Source: Adenophora triphylla var. japonica (Eukaryota > Streptophyta > Magnoliopsida > Asterales > Campanulaceae). From it: 64,000 nucleotides of DNA. Below, piece by piece: positions 1-11,523 of the stretch. Under the pieces are notes generated by a model. It worked only from the letters and a program-made list of their open reading frames with translations, was not told the DNA's origin and ran no database searches. Positions within the stretch are counted from its first letter, which is position 1. Each line of letters starts with the position of its first letter. A program made the position numbers and the translations under genes. The stretch covers positions 124,001 through 188,000 of the forward strand of contig JAFEMH010002440.1 of NCBI GenBank assembly GCA_022495995.1, written 5' to 3'.

Positions 1-186
1 CAGATCTGCGCACTTCTTGTGTAGATAAAACCAACTACAGTGTTGGCAGGCATAATAGTTTTCTTTCTCTGTGATTTGTTCTTGACACCCCCAACACTCA
101 AATTCCTTCTCCTCCTCATTCTCACCAATTTTTTTGAGGAACAATGGATGTTCATCATAAGGATGGCTAAAATGATGAATGCTTTC

Positions 187-189
<3 letters not shown>

Positions 190-228
<39 letters not shown>
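190..228. repeat. (CT)n microsatellite
   Basis: About 19 uninterrupted CT units. Confidence 0.95.
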
Positions 229-229
<1 letters not shown>

Positions 230-374
230 ACATTATCACATCAATTTGCATCTTAAATAAATAAGAGTTGGAAAAACAGTACTGTGTACGTTAATGCCAC
301 TTGCACATGTATATCGTCTCTTTTTTTTTCTTCTGTTTTTTTATTTCTAAATAATAATATGAACCAAGTCTTTT

Positions 375-375
375 G

Positions 376-411
<36 letters not shown>
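375..411. repeat. (ATT)n microsatellite
   Basis: About 12 consecutive ATT units, followed by TTTTATTTTATTTT. Confidence 0.95.
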
Positions 412-537
412 TTATTTTATTTTGCCGACACCTCTCTCCGCTTCAAAGAGCCAAATACATCTTCATATCCACTATTTTAAACTTCAGTTTGGCATCTTTC
501 AAGGATTCCAAGAACTCCAGACTCCAACTAGTGCAGG

Positions 538-886
538 CACTACAAGAAATATGTCTTTTAGAGACACTTTGCTTGGGACAGAAATTAACAATAGTCTTTG
601 TTCATATAAATTTGAGACAGCAATTCTATAATGCTCTCTCTTTTGAGACAGAAATTCTCTAATAGTCCCTAATTTGGGACAGCATTTTCTAATGGTCCTT
701 GTTTTAACATGTAATATTTATGTCAGGGACAGTAATTGCCGTCTCTAAAATATTTGTGACACCCACTTATTGAGACCCCTATTTGTCCCTGTTTTATCCT
801 AATTCAAACAGGAACGGTACTAGATCCTATTTTAGGCAACTTAATGAGACCCTTTCCCTTCTCAATAAATATGATTTTTAGTAGTG
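538..886. mobile_element. Miniature non-autonomous CACTA element, 349 bp
   Basis: The left end reads CACTACAAGAAAT and the right end, reverse-complemented, reads CACTACTAAAAAT. These are terminal inverted repeats of the CACTA (En/Spm) type. The 3-bp direct repeats AGG at 535-537 and 887-889 are the expected target-site duplication. The interior has repeated words around GGGACAG and GAGAC on both strands, which look like subterminal repeats, and no transposase coding. It would depend on a transposase supplied elsewhere. Its words differ from those of the larger CACTA elements in the window, so it is probably a separate family. Confidence 0.9.
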
Positions 887-1336
887 AGGGTTATTAAGAA
901 AATAATAAAAAGTGGATAAATATTTCAAGTGGATTAGTAACATATTTTAAGGACAACTAATTATGATACACTTCTAGTGGATGCATCTGAACTAATTAAA
1001 TTGTTAAATTCTAATGTACGTCAATTTTAATCTTTTTTAATAAATAATAATATGGTACTTTAATTTGACATCTTTGAACGATTTCAAGAACTTGGATCCC
1101 TTTTTCCATGAATGCCAGAAATATAGTACTTTAATTTCTCCATTTCGAAATAAGAGTTATACATTTATTTTTCATGGTAAATATTTAAGTGGATTGATGA
1201 CATAATAATCTAAAATACTTTTCAAAGTTCAAGTTAATAAAAATAGGTTTGTTAAGAATTGATTTTTTTTTTTATAATTATACAAGGATTATAAGGACAA
1301 AATTGTCTAAAAACACTATTCATTATTTGTCATTTT
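887..1336. other. AT-rich intergenic DNA
   Basis: No gene seen. The part at about 1060-1130 resembles 485-530 (both carry a CATCTTT...TTCAAGAACT word series), suggesting a diverged short duplication on both sides of the miniature CACTA. Confidence 0.5.
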
Positions 1337-1359
1337 CACTACTAGAAACTGTCCGATTA

Positions 1360-1765
1360 CTCACGGAATATTACCCACGGAATATTCCGTGGGTATTACC
1401 CACGATATTACCCACGGAAAAACCTAATTACCCACGGTTTAAAAAAGTCAAAGTAAAACAAAAAAACAAAAATTTTCCACGGAAATTCCGTGGGTAAATG
1501 TCTTCATTACCCACGGAATAGATTCCGTGGGTATTTTCGACGAAATTTCCGTGGGTAATTAGTATTAATTACCCACGGAATTTATTCCGTGGGTAATACC
1601 CACGGAATAGTTTCCGTGGGTATTACCCACGGAAAATTTCGTGGATAATCTGATAATTACGTGGGTAAACTGAATTTCCTTGGAATTACCCACGGAAATG
1701 TTTTCCGTGGGTAATACCCACGGACATTTCCGTGGGTAATCTGACATTTCCGTGGGTAATTTTTT
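1360..1765. repeat. Left subterminal repeats of CACTA-A
   Basis: Many copies of TTACCCACGG and its complement CCGTGGGTAA, often as near-perfect head-to-head palindromes around AATATT or AAATTT centres. In characterised En/Spm elements such subterminal words are TnpA binding sites. Confidence 0.85.
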
Positions 1766-2441
1766 TTTTTAAACAACACGAGAATTCCTCTTTCTCCCTC
1801 TGTACGTTTTCGATCCCTCTTTACTCGACGGCGACGGCGATTGACGAGCTACCATTGACGCGTGTGCTCCCTCTCTATTAGGTGGCGAGGATATTTGATT
1901 TCACGGCGATTGACGAGCTCCCAGTCGGCGACCTCCATTCATTACACCGGATTTGTCACTCCGGCGCCCATTTCGAACTCTTCTCTCCCTTCCGGCCACC
2001 TCCTCGGTGTTTTCCCTTCTGGCCAGTTCAACCGTCCAATTTGCAGAAAGTATGTAAAAAAATTCGGAATGTAACTATCAATTAGTTAGTCTGCTTTTTT
2101 TTTTTTTTTTTTTTTTCATTTTGATTTAGTTAGGTTCCTGAATAAAAGATTCAGATTTTATATTACTCCCTAAGTGAAATTCAAATAAATGTCAATGTTG
2201 TGGAAAGATAGGAACAGGAGGAAATCTACTGATTTTTTACATCAATTCTGCACATCTAATGCCAGAAATAGAAATGATTACCAAAAACTCTTGTAATCAG
2301 TTATCTGATAGTGAATTCTATATGGAATAGCTTTCAAAGGGGAGAATTTAACAACTGTAACTAAATATTATAAAGAGCAGACCTAAGTTTGCCTTCCATG
2401 CATTGAAATAATGAAGGAACCTGTAACATTTGGGCTATGAA

Positions 2442-2442
<1 letters not shown>

Positions 2443-2494
<52 letters not shown>
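2443..2494. repeat. (AT)n microsatellite
   Basis: About 26 TA units inside the gene remnant of CACTA-A, probably within an intron. Confidence 0.95.
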
Positions 2495-2495
<1 letters not shown>

Positions 2496-2548
2496 TCGTA
2501 TATATTTGTTAAAGCTTATGTTTATTTTTTGTCATTATTAATTATTAA

Positions 2549-3208
2549 TTGTTTTTTGTTATATATATTGGACAGGAAACATATGTGAGGCGTACTCGTG
2601 AAGAGGCTATTGAGGAAGGAATCATCGAGATTGAAAGCACCGGACTGCCTCCATTTCGAGCAGGACTTTGGAAGACCATTACCATTCATCACGGGCGACA
2701 AAAAGGTGATCGATTGCCCGGATTCGGAAATCATGGAGCTGCTTTCTTTGACTTGCCATTAAGCACGCGTTCTTCGCAGCTTTTCTTCATCCAGCAGTGT
2801 GGACTATGATGCTCAAATGAGACAAAAGGATGAGATTATAGCAAGCCTGACTCAGACACTAAACACCCAAGTTAACACTCGTGATAACACCTAGGTTAAG
2901 GAAATGGAAGAACGAACGAAGGAACGGTTGCGGCAAGAAAAGGAACAAATGCAGCAAGAGAAGAGATGCGGCAAGAGAAGGAAAAAGAGAAGGAAGAGAT
3001 GCGGCAAGAGAAGGAAAAAATGCGGCAAGAGATGCAGCAACAAATGCAAGAAATGATGAGATCTATGCTCCAACAACAACTACATCAACAACAACCTCCT
3101 AGTGGTAATAACTCTAACTCTTCTATTGGACCATATCTAAATTCGAATGGAACTTTGAGTGGAAGTGGGCGTAGGGGTGGTCGTGGTGGTAACAATCGTA
3201 AAAGTTGA
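2549..3208 (+). pseudogene. TnpA-like transposase C-terminal remnant of CACTA-A
   Basis: The first block (about 2573-2809) encodes a charged stretch with EEAIEEG and IHHGR. The second (about 2810-3208) encodes a long Glu/Arg/Gln coiled coil (repeats of MRQEKEK and MQQQMQEMM), then a Ser/Asn/Gly tail ending RRGGRGGNNRKS and a stop. A coiled-coil C-terminus of this kind is typical of plant En/Spm TnpA proteins (Transposase_24 group). At least one stop (around 2892) and frame changes near 2960 interrupt the reading frame. The N-terminal DNA-binding part is missing or unrecognisable. The region 1790-2050, upstream on the same strand, is GC-richer and may be the old first exon or 5' UTR. Confidence 0.6.
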
Positions 3209-3447
3209 ATTTGACTTATTTTTATTTGGTTTGGAGTGGCAACTTAACTACTAGACTTTTTTTTTTTTGGTTTGTAATATGTTATGTTATTTAGAGATTT
3301 GTACGTGTTAATATTTTATTTGTGGTTTGGAAGACATTGTTTAAGAATTGTGTGTATGGATGGTGTGAATGTTATATAAGTATTGGATTTTGGCTTTTAC
3401 AGGTGGTTTTTTAAATTTTCAAATATTTTTTTTCAATTCTGATAAAA

Positions 3448-4015
3448 TTACCCACGGAAATTTCCGTGGGTAATATTCAATTTTTTTTCACTTATGATAA
3501 AATTACCCACGGAATATTCCGTGGGTAATTGAGTATAAATTACCCACGAAATATTCCGTGGGTAATTTTTCAAATTATCCACGAAATTTTCCGTGGGTAA
3601 AAAGAGCAGCTAAATATTAAATTTTTATTTTAATATTACCCACGGACAATTCCGTGGGTAGTTATGAAAATTACCCACGGAATATTTCGTGGGTAATTTA
3701 TTCTCAATTACCCACGGAATATTCCGTGGGTAATTTGATCAGAATTGAAATAAAAAATGAAAATTATCCACGGAAATATCCGTGGGTAATTTTATCAGAA
3801 TTTTTTAAAAAAATTTCCGTGGGTATTTTATTTTATTTCTGACGGATATATTTGGTTATTGACGGAATTTCCGTGGGTATTACCCACGGAAATTTCCGTG
3901 GGTATTACTCACAAAAATTTACCCACGGACGTCCTACGGACAATTTCCGTGGGTAAATAAAGATTACCCACGGAATTCCATGATTACCCACGGAATATTC
4001 CGTGGGTAAATAAGC
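3448..4015. repeat. Right subterminal repeats of CACTA-A
   Basis: The same TTACCCACGGAA/TTCCGTGGGTAA word as on the left, in at least ten palindromic pairs separated by short AT-rich spacers, some with point changes. Confidence 0.85.
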
Positions 4016-4029
4016 TGTTTCTAGTAGTG

Positions 4030-5459
4030 TTTCGTAATGAGACTTTTATTATTATGAAGCGTACTATAAAGAAAAGTAAGACTTTTATTTTAAAACGGAA
4101 GAAGTACTATTTTATTTTGGTTGGTTGACTCTAATTTTGACCAACAATATATAAAAACTTAATAATCCTAATAAAATTTAAAAAAAAATTATTGATGCAC
4201 CATTACTACAAGTAACAATATAATTAATAGATTAACTTGAATATTTCATCTATTCTATTTAAAATTAGATAAAATAAGATAATGCGAGAGTAAGTAAAAA
4301 TTATATAATATTAAGGTGTTCTGAATATGAAAATTGGCCTAGGAGTTGAAATAGTAAATGGGGTAATGGTTGTGATTAAGATAAATGGGCCAATTGATTA
4401 AAAATATAGAATACATTTCATTTTAGGTCTGCCTAATTTCAAATATGACAAAAGAAGTAGGTGATTAAATTGGTAATAACAGTGAAATGATTAGAGATAT
4501 GTTAACTTTCTTAAATTACAATATTTTTATCCCAAATGAAATGTTAGGATTGGTAGGAAAATAAGCTACGAGTGAACATGCCATTAAACTATTTTTCAGA
4601 AATCGTTTTAAAAATCTTTCTACAAGTGAAGAGTATGCGTAAATCCTTTCTATCCCCTCCGTCCCTAAATAAATATCGAAGAAAATTGTCGTTGTAATTG
4701 ATGTAAAAACAAATTTGAAAAAAAAAATGTCATCTCTCATTTAGTTTAGACACTCTTCTTGTTGGCAGGCACAGTATTTAGGGAATTTCTATTCCCACTA
4801 CTTAAATTCTATATACACTACCTTTTCATTGTTTTTCGTGAATTGAGAAAAAAAAAATCAAAAAGTAATTTCACATTTAGCTATATTATAGGGTTATTAA
4901 AGTAGATGATGATAAGTGTGTTTTGGGTTTGTGAGTCCACTTTGCATGCAATCAATACAAAAATTTTAATAAATATTTACTTGTTTTGTACCTTTATTTT
5001 TAAAAATAAAATCAAAGTCATTACTTGTAGACAAAAAAAAAAAAAAAAAGCGTACTAAATATTTACTTATCGATTGCATCGATTAATATTCATTAATTTC
5101 TTTATAAGGCTTAATGATTTTTACTTTTTTTTTATCATCAAATTAATTTTTAATAAATTATATGATAAGATAAATAATCATTTATATGAAAGAAACTATA
5201 AAATACATATAAATATATAATAGAAGTTTTTTTTTTTTAATGTGATTGCATATAGTTCTTAATTATATGAAGAAAATTGGATTTAGTAAGGTAGTAAGTG
5301 GGAAAGGAGAAAAGAAAGGAGAAAATATATCTTCAAATTCAAATAGTCCATTTTCTAGTTATTTATGGTTGGTACTATTTGTGTGTGTCAGTATTGATTG
5401 AGTGGTTGGTATATGTAAAATACATTAAACATCATCACGTGGGCTGTACTATGCCTCAA
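4030..5459. other. AT-rich host intergenic DNA
   Basis: No gene seen. The interval 4610-4770 (words GAAGAGTATGCGTAAATC, CCTAAATAAATATCGAA and CACTCTTCTTGTT) is repeated at about 34085-34235, where it directly precedes copy 3 of the duplicated segment. It is probably part of the same duplicated unit, separated here by later insertions. Several poly-A/T runs are present. Confidence 0.5.
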
Positions 5460-5748
5460 TACTATTTCTGTCCCGTTCGAAGTGTTCCAACTTTTTTTTT
5501 GGTGTCCCATTTAAAATGTTCCAACCCAAAAAAGAAAAGTTTTTTATTACTTTTTTATTTGTGAGACCTACTTGTCATACTCACAATAAATATCCACTAA
5601 CTATTCCCTACCCCACTTTCTCTTTTCTACATCACTTTTCATACTCACGATATTTATTTCACTATCTATATTTTGCATTATATATATTCATTCCTTAATT
5701 CTCGTGCATGATCCATTTTGGGACACTTCGATCGGAACGGAGGGAGTA
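5460..5748. mobile_element. Stowaway-like MITE, copy 1
   Basis: The right end reads GGAACGGAGGGAGTA and the left end is a decayed complement (TACTATTTCTGTCCCGTTCG). TA dinucleotides bound both ends. TIRs of CTCCCTCCGTCC type with TA target duplication are the hallmark of Stowaway (Tc1/mariner) MITEs. The interior words CTTGTCATACTCACAATAAA and CCACTAACTATTCCCTA recur at 32340-32604, so this is a family with at least two copies here. No coding capacity. Confidence 0.75.
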
Positions 5749-6414
5749 TTAAAAATATGAAAAACATGTTGCCAATTTTTTTTGCTTCTTTAAATAATTT
5801 TAATATAAGATAAATATGATTGGAGGTTTTTATGTTTGTAAACATGAAGGAAAATTAATGAATCATATGTGATTTGGTTATTTACTAGAAAATAGAAAGA
5901 TATAAAATTAAACCCTTTGTACTTAATTATTTTAATTGCACTTTATTAGTTGATTTATGGTGAGAAGTAATGTAAGAGAGATGGATATTAAATAATGATA
6001 ATATTGATAATTAAGTTGATGTAATAATTGTATTTCTTAAAAAAATTGTAAAAAGTCCAAATTCAATAGGTATTTTAAATCAGATGGAGTATTTAAATCG
6101 ATTTGAAAATTAATGAGAAAAAAAATATATTTATTGTAAGGACAAATATAAATAATTAACTATTTATGACTTGTGATCTTGTAATAAAAATAGAAAACAT
6201 TGAGAAGGAAAAAGGAAAAAAAACAAGGGGTATTGATATTTCATGGAACAAAGGAAATATTACAATTAATAAGCCTAAGACCTAGTAGTAAATAGAGGGG
6301 CTTAATAGTAAATATCAGTCCAGTTTTCAAGTTAAAGTAATAATACATTTAAATTATTGAGGTTTTTTACCCTACTTTTTTTTTAAAAATTTGGAAGTGC
6401 AAATAATAGCACCC
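5749..6414. other. AT-rich host intergenic DNA
   Basis: Very AT-rich; no open frame with recognisable content and no repeat boundary could be supported. Confidence 0.5.
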
Positions 6415-7020
6415 AGTAGTTATCATCTTTCTCTAGTAATTGATTCTTGTAATTGATTCTTGACAGCTAGATTTTTTAAATGATGTCCTATTCATTTATT
6501 TATATGTATAGACTGCTAGCTTTTTTTAAATAATGTCCTATTCATTTATTTATATGTAGCAGACTGCTAGCCAATGGTAATGGGATTGAGTACGTCGACA
6601 TCTTGTATCACAGCTGACCTTAGTAATGTTATTTTCATCATTTCTTTAAAAATTAAGTATTTATGAAATTACTTTTCTACCCTCTAGATAATAATTAAAT
6701 TACTCACTAAATCATACCCACAAAACAGATTATCTCCATGTCTTCTTCCTCCCTCTTTTTTCCTCACTCTTCCATTCTCTTATCCTTTAAACAACAACAA
6801 TGGCTTCCTACCCCTGCCTAACCACAAAACAGATTTTTCCTCTTTTTTTCTCTTTCTTTGATTGCCATATTTGTTCAGATTTTTTCCTCTCTCTTCCATT
6901 TTCATATCCTTTCAATAACAACAATGGCTTCTTACCCCCCACCTAACCAAGAACCTTTCTTTCATCCTCCCCATTTCATTCCACTTCCGCCAATAGAACT
7001 CCCCACCCCTCTTTGGTGAT
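6415..7020 (+). repeat. Duplicated host promoter/5'-exon segment, copy 1
   Basis: This segment shares long stretches with 32605-33240 and 34235-34790: GTAGTTATCATCTTTCTC, TTGACAGCTAGATTTTTTAA, GACTGCTAGCCAATGG, then a CT-rich leader and CAACAACAATGGCTTC. The last gives a short open frame starting about 6924 (MASYPPPNQEPFFHPPHF...), stopping after about 32 codons just before the CACTA-B insertion. Within copy 1 the leader and start region are themselves repeated (about 6790 and about 6920). I do not recognise the protein. It may be the first exon of a tandemly duplicated host gene or a non-coding leader. Confidence 0.6.
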
Positions 7021-7044
7021 ACCCACTACAAGAAAAACGCTTAT

Positions 7045-7605
7045 TTATGGCGGATTTTAACCGCCGTAAATAAAACGCGCCCCACCGTATATAGTATTTA
7101 CGGCGGGATATCCGCCGTATATAGTCCATCATATAAAACATCGCCGTATATAGTATTTACGGCGGATATCCCGCCGTAAATACTATATACGGCGGAATTA
7201 CCACCGCCATATATAAAATGAGTTCAAATACGGCGGCTTTATGGACCGCCATATATAAATGAAATATATATACCATATGTATACAACTGGTGTATTTGAG
7301 GAAGCTTTATACGGCGGTAGGTAATATAACCGCCGTAAATAGGAGACGAGTCGTCCAATATATTACGAGTCGTCCCAATTGCACCCCCCAGATTCCCTCG
7401 TCCCCCCTTTATGGACGAGTCGTCCATGACGCTTTTATACGGCGGATGCAGGGTTCCGCCGTAAATGACTTGTTAGAGACGAGTTTCCACCAGGGCACGA
7501 GTCGTCCCATTTGCACCCCTCCCAGGTCCCCTCATCCCCCCTTTGGGCACGAGCCGTCTAGGTCACTATTTACGGCGGATAAAGGGTTCCGCCGTAAATA
7601 AGCCT
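7045..7605. repeat. Left subterminal repeats of CACTA-B
   Basis: Repeated TATTTACGGCGG and CCGCCGTAAATA words and variants (ATATACGGCGG), partly palindromic. They are interspersed with three copies of an ACGAGTCGTCC word at about 7345-7560. Confidence 0.85.
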
Positions 7606-7883
7606 ATTTTTTTTCCATCCAGCCCTATATAATTCACTTTCCCCAAAAATACACTAGCAAAAACCAAATTCAACCTGTACACACACAAATGCAACCTGTA
7701 TATAACCAAAAATACACCCGCAATCAATGTTTACAATCCACATAATAACCATTAACACAAAATCAATGTTGAATGTATCCAAACATAATAACCATAATAA
7801 CCATACATAATAACCATTAACATGTACAAAAAAGATAGTTGAATGTATCTAAAACTCAATCAATGTTTAAATCCACAAACCAC

Positions 7884-8621
7884 CTATTCATTACTACCTT
7901 TTCCACGTTGTTCCATAAAACAACGTTTCAAATCTTCTATTTGTTGTTGAAATTGTTGGCATTGCTCCTCAAGTTGCCTTTCAAGATCTGCTCTGACGGA
8001 TGACACCGCCTCCAATACAGCTGTCTGAGAAGTTGAGGCTTTACCAAACACCTTAGTTTTGTTAACACCGCCTCCCATACAGCGTACTCTCCCGTGGTCA
8101 TCAGTGCCCATCAAATCTGTAAAAATCTTTTCTCGCTTGCTGGGAGAGTTTTGTTGCTCCTCTGCCAGCTCTTCAATTGCATCATTAAACGTAGTCTGTA
8201 ATAAAAACAATATGTTCAATATAAATGTTTTAACTTTAATTAATATTATGAAAATGAAGTTAGAAATGAAAAAAGTATTCTATAGAAGAACAAAACTGAA
8301 ACAGAAAAGGTTGAAACTTTAACTTAAAATCATACGAGAGGTTTCTCGATCTGCAGCCGTTTTGCCCGTGCGCGTAGCTATGAACAAGCTTACGCGATCA
8401 GTTGGTAATTCCTCGTCTACTCTCTACAATTTATAATAGAATCATTTGACCAAAAAAAATATATTTATATACGATACAAAAATAAACATTAATTGACAAC
8501 TGAGAACTAAATTGAACGATGACAAACCTCTTTTATGACTTTGGGATGGGACTTTTTTCCGGTCCTGTTCAGGCATGCTTGCTTTTCTCGATTCGCTTTA
8601 TTTGTTTGTGATAATTCCTGG
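7884..8621 (-). CDS. TnpA of CACTA-B, 3' exons (C-terminal half)
   Basis: Three exon-like blocks can be read on the minus strand. 8621-about 8530 encodes ELSQTNKANREK..., preceded by a TTTTTTCCAG acceptor. About 8412-8330 encodes VDEELPTDRVSLF...TGKTAADRETS. About 8195-7884 encodes NDAIEELAEEQQ...SPSKREKIF, then a coiled coil (VSSVRADLERQLEEQCQQFQQQIEDL), a short tail and a stop. The order E-S-x-x-N-K-x-N-R, the 'xLP' block, and a C-terminal coiled coil is the plant En/Spm TnpA (Transposase_24) layout. TnpA is the DNA-binding protein that recognises subterminal repeats. The 5' exons lie at 20405-21049; CACTA-C occupies the intron between. No stop was seen inside these blocks. Confidence 0.75.
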
Positions 8622-8715
8622 AAAAAAGAAGAAGATAATATTAGTATTAATTTGACTACTTATATAAGACATTCACGATAATAGATTGAGATTCACACTA
8701 CCAGAAAAAGGTCAT

Positions 8716-9360
8716 TTAGCGACGGAAATTTTCGCCGCTAAAATTAAATTTTCGTCGCTAAAAATAATTACCGGCGGAATAATTCCGTCGGTGGTCCGCC
8801 GCTACCAGCCCGTCGCAGTGCTCCAACGGGTCAATTTCCGCCGGTATTTTTTTACTTTACCGACGGAATTTATTTCCGCCGGTGAATTAATGGTTACAGC
8901 GACGGAAAATTAGTACGCTAAATTAATTTAATTTAATTAAATTTTCATTTCAGCGGCGGAAATTTCCGTCGCTGTAATAAAAATTAATTTAATTAAATTA
9001 ATTTCAGCGGCGGAAATTTCCGTCGCTGTAATAAAAATTAAATTAAAATGAATTAATTTCAGCGGCGGAAATTACCGTCGCTGAAATTATTTAATTTTAA
9101 TTTAAATTTTATTACAGCGACGGAAATTTCCGCCGCTGAAATCAAAAATTAAATAAAAATTAAATGATTATAGCGGCGGAAATTCCGTCGCTGAAATAAA
9201 AATTAACTAAAATAAATTAATTTCAGAGACGGAAAATTCCGCCGCTGAAATTAATTTATTTTAATTAATTTTTATTTCAGCGACGGAATTTCCGCCGCTA
9301 TAATCAATAATTAAATTCGCTGAAATTAATTTCAGCGACGGAATTTCCGTCGCTGATTCT
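8716..9360. repeat. Left subterminal repeats of CACTA-C
   Basis: About fifteen copies of (A)GCG(A/G)CGGAAATTTCCG(C/T)CGCT(G/A)AAAT or half units, spaced by AATTAATTT-type linkers. Confidence 0.85.
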
Positions 9361-9504
9361 GAAATAAATTAAAAAAAAATAATTTAAAATATCAATAAAC
9401 CAAAATTTTTTGTACCTGATATAACATTTCAATTTATAAAACTAAAACTATAAAAACTAAAAATCAAAAATCAACGTACCAAATAAATCTAAATATCACC
9501 GTAC

Positions 9505-9652
9505 CAAATCGGGAGGGGGGAGAGGGGGGGAGAGGGGGGGAGAGGGCGGGGGAGAGGGCGGGGAGGGGGGGAGAGGGCGGGGAGAGGGCGGGGGAGAGGG
9601 CGGGGAGGGGGGAGAGGGGGGGAGGGGGGAGAGGGCGGGGAGGGGCTCCCGC
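9505..9652. repeat. G-rich tract (GGGGAGAGGGCGGGG repeats)
   Basis: About 150 bp of nearly uninterrupted G runs on the plus strand with A or C spacers, located just 3' of the CACTA-C TnpA stop. It has many G-runs of four or more and so could form G-quadruplexes in the plus strand. It is bordered by the words CAAATCGGGAGG and GGGGCTCCCGCGGGTATC; very similar border words occur at 22551-22735 in CACTA-B. Confidence 0.9.
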
Positions 9653-9722
9653 GGGTATCAAATGTCTCAAATGTTTACAAACGAGTAAAAAATAGTACAA
9701 ACAAGTCTAAAATAGTCCGTAA

Positions 9723-11467
9723 TCAACTCGGGGGCGGCCGGGTATTACCCTGGAAGTCCTGGCCGATATGAGCCATCAACAGCGCCAATTGTCTTTGAGT
9801 CTCCGCATGAGCCTCCGCAAGCTTTGCCCTCTCGCGTCTCTCCTCCTCCAACGCAGCCTCCAGAGTGTCGACCCTCGGATCATGAAACGTGGGCAGGCCA
9901 ACATTTCGCCGACGGCTGGTCGACGGGCATTGCCGCCCGTAATCCCCCATCCCTAACACTCGGGCTCCTCTCTTTGGATGTCCCTCAGAGGTGACCTCGT
10001 GCCAAACATCAGGAACGGCGGGACGGGCTCACGGGAGGCGTTCCTTCGGGAACAACGGCGGCTTGATATGCAGCCTGTCAAAATAAAACAAACAATTATA
10101 ATCATATACACAATGTAAGGGGCATAAATAAATTTACATATTCAAAATCAAGTCATTTAATGATAGTTTACTTACAAAGGCATTAGCAGAGCGATCGTCA
10201 ACCCATTGCGGAGGTTGATCGGGCGCTGTAGAAGTCCGAATATGGGTGCTAGCGTAAACATCCACAAAACTGATATTCGGACCATGCTCCCTTTCCTATA
10301 AATAAAATAAGCGAGATTATTACTTTGAAATTGTATAAATGCAACATTTAAACTGATTTAAAAGCATGCATACACTACATTTACACTAAAACCATGGATT
10401 TCATAGCATCAACATGGCTCCCACTAACATACGTACATAAACCTATTTAAAAGCATGCATACACTACTACATTTAAACTAACATACATACCATGCGGTCG
10501 TGATGCTCGGCGACCGGGATCGTCCCCCCGGTATGCAACGCCGCCGACCCCGAGGAGCCTGCTCTATTGGCCTTAGCCTGTTCGGATATAGCCTTCGCCG
10601 CATCCGACCCCCAATATTCGCAAAATTGACCAAACACCTCCTCGGTCATCCAAGTAGGTGTCGAGGGCTGCTGTCCCGCCGCGAGCCGATTAGTATAATG
10701 AGTTCTCTTTGTGGTACCTATAAAAAATATGAATATCTCGTAAACATATAATGATGGCATTATAAAATTAAAAGAGTATAATCATTGTTAATTAAACTAA
10801 TTAAGGATAGATAAATATGTTACAAATAAAATCCGTAAATAGCTTGTGAGCCTCGCCGATCGAAAACATATCTAGCCGTCGTCTCGTCGATTTCTGGCGA
10901 CCAATAATATTTAGCCTACAATATATAATGATAACATTACAAAACTAAAAGAGTATAATCATTATTAATTATAACATTTTAATAACAAACTAACATTTAA
11001 GTTTTAAATAAAAACCATTAACACATTACCTTAAACTCCTCCCACGCATCCTCCTTCTGCCTCGGTGGCAATGATTTTCCGAGTTGGGCCAATACTCGGT
11101 CATTTTCCGAGACCGCCGCATGTGCCCGATCTTAGTCCCCGTGGTGGGGTATCCACCTACAAACCCGCCAAGTATATTTATACAATAACATTTTAACTTA
11201 AATAATGAATTATATATAAAACAAAAAGGAACCAACTTATATCAAATTAATGAAGAGTTACTTATCGGTCATAATACGATGATATCCTGACAAATATCCT
11301 CCCATCGAATCGACGGTAGTCCGAGTACCGGCCCCGCAGGTGGAGCTAGTACTACCGCGTGAAGGGTCGACATCATCGGTACCGGATCGGGACGGTTGCG
11401 TCCCAAGAATCAATTTGTAGATGGGCTTAGTCTTAAGCTTACCCTTACCCTTTCTATTAGAACTCAT
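9723..11467 (-). CDS. TnpA of CACTA-C
   Basis: Minus-strand exon blocks in order: start at 11467 (MSSNRKGKGKLKTK..., Ser/Thr-rich) to about 11258; about 11150-11030; about 10910-10850; about 10690-10490, encoding WMTEEVFGQFCEYWGSDAAK, AISEQAKANR and HTGGTIPVAEHHDRM; about 10300-10170; and about 9960-9723, encoding an EEERRERAKLAEAHAETQRQ coiled coil, LLMAHIG and a stop. The motif run 'W-x3-(S/G)(S/D)xxAK-x-xSxxAKxNR...HTGG(S/T)Ixxxxxxx(R)M' and the terminal coiled coil are characteristic of plant En/Spm TnpA (Transposase_24). Its expected role is binding the GCGACGGAA subterminal words. Exon borders are estimates. Confidence 0.75.
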
Positions 11468-11523
11468 ATCTCGTATTACGGTAGAAAATATTAAAATATA
11501 CAACTTTAACAATAGGAAACAAT

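Larger units (their letters stand above)
1..537. other. AT-rich intergenic DNA with microsatellites
   Basis: No convincing gene is visible. The stretch is AT-rich and holds a (CT)n tract at about 190-228 and an (ATT)n tract at about 375-411. Short open frames here are composed of simple repeats and have no recognisable domain. Confidence 0.6.
1337..4029 (+). mobile_element. CACTA element A (deleted derivative, 2.7 kb)
   Basis: The termini are CACTACTAGAAACTG on the left and, reverse-complemented, CACTACTAGAAACAG on the right. They are flanked by TTT target-site duplications at 1334-1336 and 4030-4032. Dense palindromic subterminal repeats occupy both ends (about 1360-1765 and 3448-4015). The interior keeps only a TnpA-like gene remnant on the plus strand and no TnpD, so it is a non-autonomous derivative of a larger element. 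A long (AT)n tract lies at 2443-2494 and a poly-T tract at about 2094-2116. Confidence 0.93.

Noticed and set aside
9464..9700. Proline-rich 78-residue protein on the minus strand
   Set aside because: It is the complement of the G-rich tract; low complexity and no start context.
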